Source of the DNA: Acanthosepion esculentum
Lineage: Eukaryota; Mollusca; Cephalopoda; Sepiida; Sepiidae
Length of the DNA: 64,000 nt
NCBI GenBank assembly: GCA_964036315.1
Contig: OZ038480.1
Span: 16,512,844-16,576,843 of the forward strand
Direction: 5' to 3'
The position numbers were made by a program, and so were the translations under genes. The notes beneath the pieces are model-generated. The model did not search any database, was not told the origin of the DNA, and saw only the letters and a program-made list of their open reading frames with translations. How positions within the stretch are numbered: position 1 is the stretch's first letter; every line of letters starts with the position of its first letter. This document shows, piece after piece, positions 32,751 to 43,135 of the stretch.

Positions 32751-34208
32751 TCATTTTTTTAGCAACATCGTAGCGTATCTCCTACGTTTTGGATCCATTT
32801 TTAAATGATCAGTTGCCTTTCTTTTTTTCTTGGATCGGCGTACCTCAGGTAACATCGTTGCTGGCGTTGGTAGATCAAATGTATCAAAAATGACCTCCAT
32901 AGGTGTTTCTTCCACTGGGACGCTGTCAACCACGTCTGAAGAGCGTCGTCTGATCTGGTTAATGTGCCGTCTGCACGTGAATTTTTCACCTTTCACGAAG
33001 TACATCATGTTGCCAATCCGCTTTTCTATTTTTCCACTCTCCCAGAATGATTTATTCTGTTTATATACCTTAAAGTATACTTTTTCACCAGGATTGTATT
33101 TCTTTACTTGAATAAATTTTTCTGTACCTGGCTTTGTCTTTTTTGGTAATAATTTGTCGAAGACAGATCTTACCCGACGTGCAAACATCACCTCAGCTGG
33201 CGATTGTGAGGCTGGTGTTGCGTTATTTGGGGTAAGTCTGTATACCTGTAGAAACTTCTGTAGGGCTTCATCTGCAGGCATTTCCCTAGCTTTCTTTAAA
33301 GCTCTTTTAAGGGTATCCACAAATTTTTCAGCTAACCCGTTTGATCTTGGGTGATATGGAGCTGTGGTAACATGTTCGACATCGTATTCCTTGCAGAAAT
33401 CTTTGAATTGTTTCGACGTAAATTGACTTCTGTTGTCCGTCACAATTGTGTCTACTACACCAAACCTTGCGAACAATTCCAGCAGGACGTTTTTCGTACT
33501 TTGCGTCGTCAGTTTTCTTATCTTTTGTATCTCAGGCCATTTTGAGAAACTATCCACTACTATGATGTAATGGTATCCATTCAGTGGACCTGCAAAATCC
33601 ACATGCAACCTAGACCATGGTAGGTCTGTTTTGGGCCAGGGATTAAATTTTACTGGGGGTGCCTTTGCAGCCAAAGCACAACCTTTACATTTTGCCACTG
33701 CGTTCTCAATGTCCCTGTCCATATTCGGCCAATAAACAAAACTTCGCATTAGGCTCTTCATCCTAGTGCTGCCTGGATGACCAGTATGAAAATCCTTTAA
33801 TATTTGTTTTTGGAGTGTGTATGGAATCACCACACGTTCTCTATATAACAATACTGTATCGCAAAGCGAAAACACATTTGTTGTGTACTGGTCCCTCTTG
33901 GCTATTTTTTCTTTTACTTTCAAGATATATTCGTCCCTGGTGGCTTCTTTTATTTTTTCTAGAGTTACCGGAAGTTCCCGAACTGCATTACACACAGTAA
34001 ATTTCAGCTCTTCTTCTGACTTCAGTGAGGCAATTACCGTGTCTTCTAATGGTTCGCTCCTTTTAGGAATTAACCTGGACAGCCCATCAACATAGCCAAA
34101 TTTATTCGATGGTATGTACTCCATGCTGAAGTTATAATTTAGTAATATTGTAGCCCATCTTTGTAGTCGGTTTTCTGTATGTTTCGGCAACCCCTTTTTC
34201 GATCCCAA
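32751..34208 (-). CDS. Gypsy pol, end of RNase H and integrase (frame broken upstream)
   Basis: The first about 50 residues continue the RNase H connection (ENRLQRWA, VDGLSRL). The integrase has an HHCC zinc domain (HTGHPG..CKGC) and a DDE core with Asp in HVDFAGP, Asp in VTDNRSQF and Glu in GLAEKF. Note that VTDNRSQF has Arg where most families have Gly. A C-terminal domain with a basic tail (RRSKKKRK) follows. The protein is continuous for 485 codons, ending 105 bases before the LTR. It is separated from the RT frame by a one-base shift near 34235. Integrase inserts the cDNA into the host genome. Confidence 0.88.
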   Translation of the reverse strand: MGSKKGLPKHTENRLQRWATILLNYNFSMEYIPSNKFGYVDGLSRLIPKRSEPLEDTVIASLKSEEELKFTVCNAVRELPVTLEKIKEATRDEYILKVKEKIAKRDQYTTNVFSLCDTVLLYRERVVIPYTLQKQILKDFHTGHPGSTRMKSLMRSFVYWPNMDRDIENAVAKCKGCALAAKAPPVKFNPWPKTDLPWSRLHVDFAGPLNGYHYIIVVDSFSKWPEIQKIRKLTTQSTKNVLLELFARFGVVDTIVTDNRSQFTSKQFKDFCKEYDVEHVTTAPYHPRSNGLAEKFVDTLKRALKKAREMPADEALQKFLQVYRLTPNNATPASQSPAEVMFARRVRSVFDKLLPKKTKPGTEKFIQVKKYNPGEKVYFKVYKQNKSFWESGKIEKRIGNMMYFVKGEKFTCRRHINQIRRRSSDVVDSVPVEETPMEVIFDTFDLPTPATMLPEVRRSKKKRKATDHLKMDPKRRRYATMLLKK

Positions 34209-34224
34209 AATCGAAATTAGAGGC

Positions 34225-35385
34225 TTATGATCGGTTTGTAAAATGTCGACCGTGGAGAAAACGGTGAAAATTCACTACTGCAAATATTATTCCTAGCGCC
34301 TTTTTCTCTATCTGAGAGTAATTCTTCTCAGCCGGAAGTAGTGCTCTAGAAGCATGAGCAATTGGTTTTACTTGACCATCTGTTATTTTGTGTAAAATAC
34401 ATGCTCCTATTCCATACGCACTTGTGTCGCAAGCTACTATGATTTCTAAATCCGGATTGTAATGGGTTAAAAATAATTCCGAAGTTAACACTTCCCTTAT
34501 CTTTTCAAATGCTTTCTGGCATTCATTAGTCCACTTCCAGGGTTTTCCTTTCTTTAATAGTTCATTTAATGGCTCCCGCAGATCATACATTTTAGGGATG
34601 TATATTTGGTAATAATTAGCTAATCCCAAAAAACTTTGTAATGTGGTAATATCATTCGGAGCCGGCATGTCTTTTATAGCCGCTTCTCGCTCTGGGTCTG
34701 GCCTTCTACCATTCTTATCGATGATCTGTCCCAGATATTTCACTTTCTCCATAAAAAACTCGCATTTACTTTTCTTGAGTTTAAATCCCAAATCCTGTAT
34801 TCTGGAAACTACTGCATTTACATGTTTCACGTATTCTGCTATACTTGTACTTCTCATGAGGATGTCGTCCAGATACGCTACAGCAAAATCCAGACCACCC
34901 AACATCGAATCCATTACTTGTTGGAAAATGGCGGGGGCGACCTTAATCGTAAAAGGTAGTCTGTTAAATTTATACAGACCCCGATGTGTGTTAATACACA
35001 AAAGTTTAGACGTTTCTTTTTCTACTGGTATTTGCAGATATGCATCGCTGAGGTCTATCTTCGAAAATATTGTGCCTCCATTAAGCTTCGCAAATATTTC
35101 TTCCGCTGTTGGTAGAGGATAATTATAGTCTTTGAGTGCCGCGTTTAACCCCGTCGAAAAATCCGCACAAACACGAATGTCTTTAGACTTTTTTTTTACG
35201 TATACCGTCGGAGCTGCCCAATCACTATAGTCAACTTTTTTGGGTACACCGGATTTCTCTAATCTGTCCAATTCTTTATCAATCTGTTCCATTGAGGCAA
35301 ACGGAACATTCCTTTTCTTTTTGAATACCGCCTGAGCGTTTTCTTTTAGAAAGAATTTTGCCTCCATCTTGGTACACGTTCCCAA
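34225..35385 (-). CDS. Gypsy pol, reverse transcriptase and RNase H N-terminal part
   Basis: RT blocks appear in order: DRLEKSG, SDWAAPTVYVKKK, RVCADF, FSKIDLSDAYLQIPV, LPFTIKVAPAIFQQ and the catalytic VAYLDDIL. The thumb follows (FLGLANYYQIYIP), then RNase H (VACDTSAYGIGA with the first catalytic Asp; ALLPAEKNYSQIEKKALGI). The frame ends early at 34225 inside the LQTDHKPL region because of a one-base deletion. The upstream junction with the protease frame is also broken. The enzyme copies element RNA into DNA. Confidence 0.9.
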   Translation of the reverse strand: MGTCTKMEAKFFLKENAQAVFKKKRNVPFASMEQIDKELDRLEKSGVPKKVDYSDWAAPTVYVKKKSKDIRVCADFSTGLNAALKDYNYPLPTAEEIFAKLNGGTIFSKIDLSDAYLQIPVEKETSKLLCINTHRGLYKFNRLPFTIKVAPAIFQQVMDSMLGGLDFAVAYLDDILMRSTSIAEYVKHVNAVVSRIQDLGFKLKKSKCEFFMEKVKYLGQIIDKNGRRPDPEREAAIKDMPAPNDITTLQSFLGLANYYQIYIPKMYDLREPLNELLKKGKPWKWTNECQKAFEKIREVLTSELFLTHYNPDLEIIVACDTSAYGIGACILHKITDGQVKPIAHASRALLPAEKNYSQIEKKALGIIFAVVNFHRFLHGRHFTNRS

Positions 35386-35418
35386 CCCTGGAGAAAAAAA
35401 ACAGTAGGAAATGTTTCC

Positions 35419-36066
35419 TTAAGTTTCTTTATTAATTTTTTGGCTTCGGAGTTTAAACTTTCTACCTTGTAACAGAAAGAATTTATCGGTAGATCCCATA
35501 ATTGAAATTCTGTTATCCAATTCGTACCAAGTAAGTTCGTGGTATTTTTTATTTAACGTGACGTTTGTAACAAGTTCTCCAATAAATTGTATTTTTTCTC
35601 CCGTCACTGACTTCGCGATTTTCTTTGTCTTCATTAAAGTTGGTTTCCCCAACGTATGCAAATTTATGATAGAGAGAACCGAACCAGTGTCAAGTTGCAT
35701 TTTTATTTTTTTATTATTTATTTCGACGGTAACAAATTTTCTAGTTATTCCATCGTTTACCTCGTTGGACTTTAGTTTTCTTATTTTATTGCCTTTATTT
35801 TTTGACCGGCAATGTGTGCTTCTATGCCCAACTCTTCCACAGTTGAAACATTTTTTATTCTTAAAATTGCAATATCTGTACCAGTGTAGTTCACCGCAAG
35901 CAAAACATGGCTTCTGGCGTTTTTGTTTGTCTTTCTCTGGTATTTTACTTATTGCTTGATAATCTGCAATTTTATAATTCTTTTTGTTAGACTGACTTTC
36001 TTCTTTGTACCGTATTTTCCTTACATGCGAAACGCCAGACTGTTCTATCTTTTTGCGTCTTTTTTT
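35419..36066 (-). CDS. Gypsy nucleocapsid zinc knuckles and aspartic protease
   Basis: In the frame reached by -1 shifting at 36060-36066 there are two Cys-rich knuckles (CFACGELHWYRYC and CFNCGRVGHRSTHC), then a basic linker, then MQLDTGS, the active-site motif of a retroviral-type aspartic protease. The frame ends at 35419 after about 94 protease residues. A shift within the last part of the protease-RT linker (KKLIKKLKETFP visible in a neighbouring frame) shows further decay. The protease would cut the polyprotein into its mature products. Confidence 0.8.
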   Translation of the reverse strand, partial: KKRRKKIEQSGVSHVRKIRYKEESQSNKKNYKIADYQAISKIPEKDKQKRQKPCFACGELHWYRYCNFKNKKCFNCGRVGHRSTHCRSKNKGNKIRKLKSNEVNDGITRKFVTVEINNKKIKMQLDTGSVLSIINLHTLGKPTLMKTKKIAKSVTGEKIQFIGELVTNVTLNKKYHELTWYELDNRISIMGSTDKFFLLQGRKFKLRSQKINKET

Positions 36067-36834
36067 ACGCTAACATATCTTGTGCAGTTTTCTGCCAATT
36101 TCTGTACCGTAATACTTGGATTGCTTTCCAATTTTGCCAGTACTAATTTTCTTAACTCTGCGTCTTTTTCCGCTACCAGCTCCTGAACAAACACCAAGCA
36201 CTTAAAATTGTCTGCGCTTAACTCTGCTAGCTTGAATTCTTCACAATGCTTATTCACATTGGCTGCGTACGTTATATAGTCATGTTCGTCATATTTCATC
36301 AAATTCAAAAATTTCCACCTCTTGTGGAACAAAGATGTCTTTTTACTAAATAATTCACTTAATATATTTACCGCCTCGGTAAATGTCAACTCGTTAGTTT
36401 TTTTCGGTAAAATGTAGTTTACCAATTTGTTATGCTCAGCAGTTCCTAATTTGCTTAAAAGAAGCCTAACCTTCTTTCCTTCAGACCACAAGTGGCAGTC
36501 CTCGTTATACACGTCCATATATTTTTTATAATATTCTTCAAAAGTTGTCTCTTCATCTGGACTGTACGTGAATATTTCAATTGAATTCCATATTGTATTC
36601 TCTGGGAAAGAATCATTTTGTAGACTTTTCTCTTTCCTGTTCTCAGTTATTTCCAGAATTTTGCTTTGAAACTCCCCATGCATCTGTTCCATTTTTTGTT
36701 GGAATTGCATTTGTTTATTGAAAGTTTCCTCCTGTAACTGCATCTGGAATGTTTTTTGTTGTTCTAATATTTTCGTTTGTTGTTCCAACTGGAACTTTAA
36801 AAAAATCCTGGAATAGACTTTTGCATTCCTTCAT
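36045..36834 (-). CDS. Gypsy gag-like protein
   Basis: The open frame of about 247 codons starts with a Gln-rich coiled-coil (LEQQKTFQMQLQEETF, QFQQKMEQM). It continues with a capsid-type domain (FEEYYKKYMDVYNEDC, LLLSKLGTAEHNKLVNYILP, FLNLMKYDEHDYITYAANV), the retrotransposon-gag pattern. The frame has no ATG at 36788. An ATG at 36832-36834 precedes a T7 run where one inserted base would account for the mismatch, so I place the original start there. Gag ends at TAG (36045-36047), overlapping the pol frame. Confidence 0.78.
36060..36066 (-). promoter_or_regulatory. Candidate -1 ribosomal frameshift site (A AAA AAA)
   Basis: On the - strand the gag codons GTA AAA AAA GAC contain the heptamer A AAA AAA in the correct phase for -1 slippage. 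It lies five codons before the gag stop. The -1 frame leads directly into the zinc knuckles and protease. This is the standard position for gag-pol frameshifting. No downstream stimulatory structure was tested. Confidence 0.6.
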
Positions 36835-36949
36835 TTTTTTTTATTCAAAAAGTTTACACAATGCCTAAATACTGTAGAGGAGGTTCAACGAATTGGCAAT
36901 TCGTGCCCTATTTTATCAAACTGTCTTATCAAGAAAAATATTTCTTTTT

Positions 36950-37203
36950 CTCAGTTGAGAATACGACAGATTTTTTCGCCACTAAATTGACGTCTTGGCT
37001 TGCGAAAACCTTTTCTAAATTTTTTTTTTAAAGTGTAAATCCGAGACTTTGTCGCCCACGTTATTTGTGGCGAACAAAATTTTTCTTCCTCTGTTTGAGT
37101 GCAAATACTCGCTGCCAAAGTTATATTGGTGAACCAATTTTTTTTTCTTCCTCCGTATGAGTGCAAATCCTAGTCGCCAAAAGTTATATTGGCGAACGAA
37201 AGT
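36950..37203 (-). repeat. Gypsy leader with three diverged repeat units next to the 5' LTR
   Basis: On the - strand three similar units occur, each with TTCGCCA(A/C)..TAACTTTGGC-GACT/GCGAG-type sequence followed by a purine/T-rich spacer: near 37170-37203, 37095-37140 and 37030-37080. One should hold the tRNA primer-binding site. The duplication makes it unclear which. Confidence 0.6.
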
Positions 37204-37422
37204 TGTTGTAGAGTTATTTCCTCAGTGGAAACTGTATTTGGACTAAATTCGTCCTAAATAGGTTCAACGTACAAAAACGTTAGGAACTTGTAATAATCAG
37301 TATTACGCAGGGTAATCGAGTTGTGGTCGCTGACTACTTTTTGTATTCGACTCCTACTGACTCCTACTTATAATAGATGGGAGAGTCTATTATCTATAGA
37401 CTAGGTGTCTTTCACCATACCA
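37204..37422 (-). repeat. 5' LTR of the gypsy element
   Basis: It starts TGTTGTAGAGTTATTTCCTC and ends near CACCATACCA. It contains the 12-base segment GGTCGCTGACTA absent from the other LTR. Confidence 0.92.
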
Positions 37423-37559
37423 TTAAATCAAACCAAATGGATTCATTATAATAATTAGGAAGAATTTATAAGGTTATTTTCCAAATTGGAACTAGCTTCA
37501 TCTAGGAAAAAAACAATTGTAGGTTACTCAGTGAGAATTAAACTCACTTCAATAGTAAA

Positions 37560-38025
37560 TGCCTTAGATTAGTTTGTTAATCATAATTCCGCATCCTGGG
37601 ATGCATTCAGAAGCAGTGACTCTGATCAGAAGGTTTTGAGGAGCGTGGATCCACCTCTTGGTTGCTGGTGTTCCCAGGTCCACCCTGACCCGGGGTAGTG
37701 GCACCTGTTGGGGTCCCAGCTGTGGGCCGATGGTTAACCCCCAAACTGGTGTCAAGTATTATGAAAGTGTAAAAATAATGACATAATGAAGATGTTGACA
37801 TTCCACACTAGTTCAAATGAAAGATTAGGAAAGAAAAACCCATCAATACTGGAAAGGGCGATAGCAGCTACTAACCTTGAGAAAAATGGACTTGAGAAAA
37901 CTATTTTCCTGAAAAATTGATTTAAGAGAAAGATTTTATAACTGTCAACCGAAAGCAGTACTGGCTGGTTGCTTGGTCAATGAATGCCAAATATTTCCTT
38001 GTAGGGAAATGGCTAATATTACTAT
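37560..38025 (+). mobile_element. SINE-like repeat (GTTTTGAGGAGCGTGG family), copy 1
   Basis: CTGATCAGAAGGTTTTGAGG, AGCGTGGATCCACCTCTTGG and CACCCTGACCCGGGG also occur at 62870-62985. The following tail (37770-38020) pairs with 32240-32420 and with the reverse-oriented 63340-63560. It is probably one family with variable tail length. Confidence 0.65.
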
Positions 38026-38032
38026 TACCATA

Positions 38033-38094
<62 letters not shown>

Positions 38095-38098
<4 letters not shown>

Positions 38099-38520
38099 GG
38101 TATATGACTGAGTGGTTAGTATGTTAGCATTCTGACCATGAGACCTGGGTTTGAATCTCACCATGGTCGACTTGTGAAGGAGGTGACTTGATATTGTGTG
38201 ACCCTGTTTGGAAGTGCCTGAAAACCATACCATGAGTTGACCCAAGTCTTGTGAGTGAAATTAGATGAAACTGTTCAGAAACTATCAAATGGTTATGCTA
38301 GCACAAAGTCATAAGTTATTGTGACTGAGGGTTTAAGAGTACCGGTTTTGTTCAAATTGGTGTTCACACCAGATTATACACTCTCCCTGAGAAGCTGTAA
38401 CTAAGGTCTGTTCAGCATAGTTGTAGTATAAATGCAAGGTTGGCCCTGTGTGTGTTGAACACAAGTGTGTCTGAGCCGGCGTCTGAAACGGGGATTAGCC
38501 AGCCACTCTAGCAGACAGGT
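38095..38520 (+). mobile_element. tRNA-derived SINE, full length
   Basis: The head TATGACTGAGTGGTTAGTAT has the A-box pattern, and ACCTGGGTTTGAATCTCACC is a B box 35 bases downstream. The body contains GGTGACTTGATATTGTGTGA and the block shared with 26845-27115. The left flank is a 60-bp TA run at 38034-38094. Confidence 0.75.
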
Positions 38521-39632
38521 ATATATAGTATTTGATGGTATATAAGATCCCACTTTTATCTCTTCAATGTTTTATATTCAAAGTTCAGGTATTCAGTAGA
38601 CTAATATTTACCTGGATGCCATTGACTGCTTGCACTTGTACTTAGCCTCTCTTCATCAAGCTGTAATTGTTAAATTGGAGTATCAGAAAATTACAGACTT
38701 AAGTGCATTAGAAGGTTTGCAACCCCTATTACATTAGTAATAATGGACTGAGTCGAATGACATATGTATGACGTAATAGGTAAAGACGTAGTGTAGCTGT
38801 AAAAATGTATCTATATGGGTAGGATTGAAAATCGGCCATTACTTTTTTTTAATTAGCATTAATTAAACCTTCCTCAAGTTGCGACAGTTGGATATATTTC
38901 TAACAACCTGTGGGGCTACTTTAAAAAAAAAACGATTTTCAATTCTTGAATTAGGAAGCAAGACAAAGATCCTGCTAAAGATGCTGGAAAATGATCAGTT
39001 TATTATACTATTTTGATAGAGTTCAAAAGCGTCTCAGTGGCCTTGTGGGTGATGAATTATTTTCCACCTTACAACCTCCTTAAGACAGACGAAACATTGC
39101 TTATAAATCGCTATTTCCATGACGTGTTCTGACTTGCTACATTCTTTCGTCCCACTGCCCTTGACATTCTTTTTAATTGAATTTACTCCAAGCAAGGTAG
39201 TAAAGCCACTAAGACGCAAGAGGTTACTGTGTGTGAAAGAATTAGAAAAAAGAAAACATTATGAAGGAACGAGAACAAGAGAAAAGTAATCAGGAAGACA
39301 GTAGATAATGATTGACGTTGCATTTAAATCTTTTTTAAGATCAAAGTTTGCCAGAAAGCATGGAACCGGTCATATAGATTTTAATTCTTGAATCAGCAGA
39401 GAACTGGTCTGTTAAATAGGGGTGTTTAGGTGTTAGTTTAGTCAAGGTGTTCTCTACATAGGTTGTACGTTTTTGTGGAATCTTTCAAGAAAAAACGTAC
39501 CTTAGGAAATACGAGAAGAATAGAGGCGGATATTTCAGTGGCTCTCAAGGCTGAAACTGAAGATGAAGCATTAGATACTGCGGGGATGAAGTTTACCAAA
39601 TCAATCTTGTTAAATATTTGTTTACTTTAGTT
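38521..39632. other. Mostly unassigned, with one dispersed repeat at 39180-39365
   Basis: The segment 39180-39365 repeats 2730-2940 (TCCAAGCAAGG..AAAGCCACTAAGAC, GATAATGATTGACGTTGCAT). The remainder shows no recognisable feature. Confidence 0.6.
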
Positions 39633-40056
39633 CAATGATTCCCAGCGTGGGGCGCGTGCCCCACCGGTGGAGCATGGTAGAGGCATGCATAGGTTGTGCA
39701 CCCTTCGGCTTACTATACCAACGTGAGCTCAATTTTTATTTCGCATTATTATTTCATGATTAAAATGATCAAAGTATATTACAGAATAAGCTTTCATTCA
39801 AATATTTTATATTTCAGGTCTCTATTATATATTTTGAAACTATATTTAACTGTCGTTTTGTTTTTTCAATTTTTCCCCTTCATGGACGCCATGGTCTTTG
39901 GAGGCTTGTTTAGAGATCAAGTTAATGGCCTTTTAAGCTTCCTTCATGTGAATTGCACTAAAATTTTGAATATGTAAGAATTAAATATTACAGGAGGCAC
40001 CATAATTTTATAAACACTAAAGTGGGGCATGGCCATAAATTGGTTGGGAACCACTG
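39633..40056. mobile_element. hAT MITE, CAGTGGTTCCCAACC type, with target duplication
   Basis: The left end CAATGATTCCCAGCGTGGGG and right end TGGTTGGGAACCACTG are inverted termini. The flanks CTTTAGTT (39625-39632) and CTTTAGGT (40057-40064) agree in seven of eight positions. The interior, 424 bp in all, is non-coding. This CAGTGGTTCCCAACC terminus is a common one in animal hAT families and differs from the two other hAT elements here. Confidence 0.85.
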
Positions 40057-40064
40057 CTTTAGGT

Positions 40065-42011
40065 GCTTGTAATGTAATGGTAAACAAACTAATCTCGCAG
40101 ACCATTACTAATTTAAAGATTTTTACCTTTTCCCTGCCAACTATTTTGGAGGAAAAAGTTTAATTTTCAGACGAATTTTTAAATTTATTTTTAATATAGT
40201 AACTAAGAAACTGAGGTATCTTGAACTACCCGAGCGGTGGCTAACACCCCTATCAGACGTATGAGTTGACAATTGGAATCGTCTCAAGCTCAGAAGGGTA
40301 TATAAAGAATCAAGATCGCCGTATGAACATAACGTTAAAAAAAGGTGGTTTTTGAACGTTATGTTTTCGACGTGTTTATTCGTCCGTGTCTGAGGAAGAC
40401 ACTTTCGATAAAAACGTATATATACGTCTACGTCGAGGAAGGGGTTAATCCTCAAATCTTCCTCATTGTAATCTTGGGACAAACTAAACGGTATATGCTA
40501 AGCTTTACCTTAGTCTGACACAGGGTCACAAGTATAGGGTATCCAGTGAAAATGGAAATTATTGCAGTCTATGTTATATTCAACACTTTTAGGTAGGTAC
40601 CTCCACGAATTGTGTATACATATGTTTAAAATGAAAATTTTAAATTGAATAAGCTTTCCTGAAGCTTTCAATTTAGCTTTAAATGAAAGCTAAATGATTA
40701 AATTTACTATACCTGGTAAGCAAAATACTTTGGTGCATTTCAGACAGAAATTATACTGATTGAAATAGACCTGCAGCTTTTTTTCAATAAACTCGATAAC
40801 GTCAGCCATTTTTTAGACTTTTGTAAACAAAACTTAATTTTCTCTTTTAAAAATCTTGCAAAAATAAAATATATATTTCTGAAAAGTTATTTGAGAGAAA
40901 TTAGCAAATTTAAAGTTAAGGTAGTCTGATTTGAAGCAAATATTACTTACTTATGGCATAAAATATTGTATACAGGCATTTTCTAATTAGGGGACTTGTT
41001 TTTCTGACATATTAATCGATTTATTGACAGTCGATTGGCAGTCGAACGTGTTCATAGTTAAGTATGGTGCAGTAGACGACAAATTTCATTAGGGTTTTGT
41101 TGTTTTTTTTCTGTAAGGGGGAGGGGTGACAAACCTTAAAACACGTGACCCTTTAAGAACAGATTTATCGGTTTGTACATCCATACTTTAGAAATTCTGC
41201 ATCTATATACATATATAAAACAAATCGAAATTCTTTTAAAAATAGTTGGGGTCTTCAGATTGTAATAAATTTTACAATATATGATTAATAAATATAGTTT
41301 TACTTAATAACAATATTCCCTAAGAATTATTTCATCGAAATTTAATTTTCAAAGATTAAAAAACTTTATAGATTATTCAATTTTAAATTGTAAAAAATGA
41401 AAACAAATCTTGTAAAAATTCATTTTTCATTGAAAAAAAAAATTCTTCTGACAATATTATCTTTAATATATCTTATTCATAAAAACAATTAAAAGCTTCT
41501 CTAATTAAATAATGTCTTAGTTTTATTACGCTTTTTTGTTTTTTCTATTCAGAACAGATTTTCGGTAAGACCGGGACCGATTGTGCAAAATTAAAAAAGA
41601 AATCGGTGAAAAAAATTCTGCTTTTAACTAATATAGTCACTAAAAATTATCTTGATGAATTTCTCAAGCTTTTATAAAATTAAGTAAGGAAGAGAAACAC
41701 ATGTAAAATAAAAAAATATTTTTATCAAGAATTTCTAATAAAATCTTTCAAAAATAATTTAATTCGTTTGTGAATAAGTACTGAAGATTTCGCTAAAATC
41801 CGACACTTATTTTTGCAAGAATTTCCAAATTAATGTGTCTATCACGGTAAAAAAAAGGCCAAAATTTGCCATACTAAAAGTTAACACAACCGCTGATACA
41901 AGAAAAACAAGTTTTTTAATCAAAATTTCGCGTGTTCTAAACAGGAGTAAAACATTTAATTAAATAATAAAAATACTCTGATCATTCCTCTTAATAACAT
42001 AAAGATTCCTA
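40065..42011. other. A+T-rich sequence, nothing recognised
   Basis: No coding or RNA feature is supported. The 113-codon open frame at 40141-40482 (-) has no family motif. Confidence 0.5.
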
Positions 42012-42217
42012 CAATTTTGAATTTGTTTTCATTAAGTTTCGAGCAGGTTCTGATCACGGTATGCTGATTTTTTTAGCGATCTCGTGGAGGTACCTACTGT
42101 TTGGGCATTTAAATCTCTTTTCGAAATAACGTTAATTATGTTAATGATTTTATTAGCATTATAGACAGTCTGTTAGGTAAGCCTACTAAACTTTATGCGA
42201 CCCACAATAAGGGGTCA

Positions 42218-42259
<42 letters not shown>

Positions 42260-43066
42260 GTCATTTGTAACATCAAAAAATGTTAAATTTCGTGCATTTT
42301 TTACAGCCATTTAGGCTCAAGCGGCGAAGCGTCAAGATCTTGTGAACCTACTTTTTTTGAATGCATATACAGGGTGACCCCAAAAAACGGGAATTTTTGA
42401 AGTGCGTATTGCCAGACATGAGCAAGTGGCAACACTGCGAGACAGTGACATTGAGTAAGTAAACATTTCGCCATTTTAGTAACGAGAATGAAATTCACAG
42501 TATCCCAGCTGAGATGTTGCAGCAGTCAATGAGGAATCTCAACAGCAGATTTCAAGAATGCATTCGTACAGGAGGACGCCATCTACAGAACGTAATTTAA
42601 AAAAAATGAAAATTCCATCATTAATTCTTAAATGGCATGTTTTAAGGTTTTAATTACTATGAATTAAATATTTTCTTCCATCACTCTTGGTTTTATTGGA
42701 TTGTTAAAAAGTTCCCCGTTTTTTGGGGTCACCCGATATTTTGTATATGAATCTGTTGGTTTTATCAACATTTTTGCTGACTTGCATTTTTTCCACTTTC
42801 TTAGGGGAATCTTTTTATTGCTTCCTGAAAGTGTTATTCTGCCTGTAGAATCAGATTTCTACAATTTTGACTTTGTTTTCATTAAGTTTTGAGCAGGTTC
42901 TGATCACGGTATGCTGATTTTTTTAGCGATCTCGTGGAGGTCCCTACTGTTTGGGCATTTAAATCTCTTTTCGAAATAACGTTAATTATGTTAATGATTT
43001 TATTAACATTATAGACAGTCTGTTAGGTAAGCCTACTAAACTTTATGCGACCCACAATAAGGCGTC

Positions 43067-43131
<65 letters not shown>

Positions 43132-43135
43132 TTGG
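42012..43135. repeat. Direct repeat pair ending in (GA)n, around a MITE
   Basis: Segments 42012-42260 and 42850-43130 are about 95% alike (CATTAAGTTTCGAGCAGGTT, GATCTCGTGGAGGTACCTAC, GACAGTCTGTTAGGTAAGCC) and both end in GA arrays. Part of the intervening sequence (GGGGGTCATTTGTAACATCA, ACTCAAGCGGCGAAG) recurs at 44350-44460, and the segment after the MITE recurs at 44885-44990. The arrangement resembles a tandemly duplicated element. Confidence 0.75.
42370..42736 (-). mobile_element. Mariner/Tc1-type deletion derivative with transposase C-terminal scrap
   Basis: The ends CAGGGTGACCCCAAAAAACG and CGTTTTTTGGGGTCACCCG are inverted with TA on both sides. On the + strand, shifted frames give NLNSRFQECIRTGGRHLQN, the (L)xxRxxxCIxxGGxHL pattern at the C-terminus of mariner/Tc1 transposases. 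The related sequence at 44880-44902 reads GCATATATTTTGTATATG without the insert, so a pre-insertion site can be compared. Confidence 0.75.

Larger units (their letters stand above)
32436..37422 (-). mobile_element. Ty3/gypsy LTR retrotransposon, nearly full length
   Basis: Two LTRs (32436-32646 and 37204-37422) enclose gag, nucleocapsid/protease, RT/RNase H and integrase, all on the - strand. The flanks TTAAG (32431-32435) and TTAAA (37423-37427) are compatible with a 5-bp target duplication with one change. A polypurine tract (- strand TTTTAGGAGGGGGG) abuts the 3' LTR. The LTRs differ mainly by a 12-base insertion plus a few substitutions, suggesting a fairly young copy. The pol order RT-RH-IN is the Ty3/gypsy order. 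No envelope gene is present. Single-base frame disruptions make it non-autonomous as it stands. Confidence 0.92.

Noticed and set aside
40596..42096. Inverted AGGTACCTCCACGA motifs as transposon ends
   Set aside because: The match is short and the right-hand motif sits in the middle of a longer direct repeat that continues on both sides (also at 42928).
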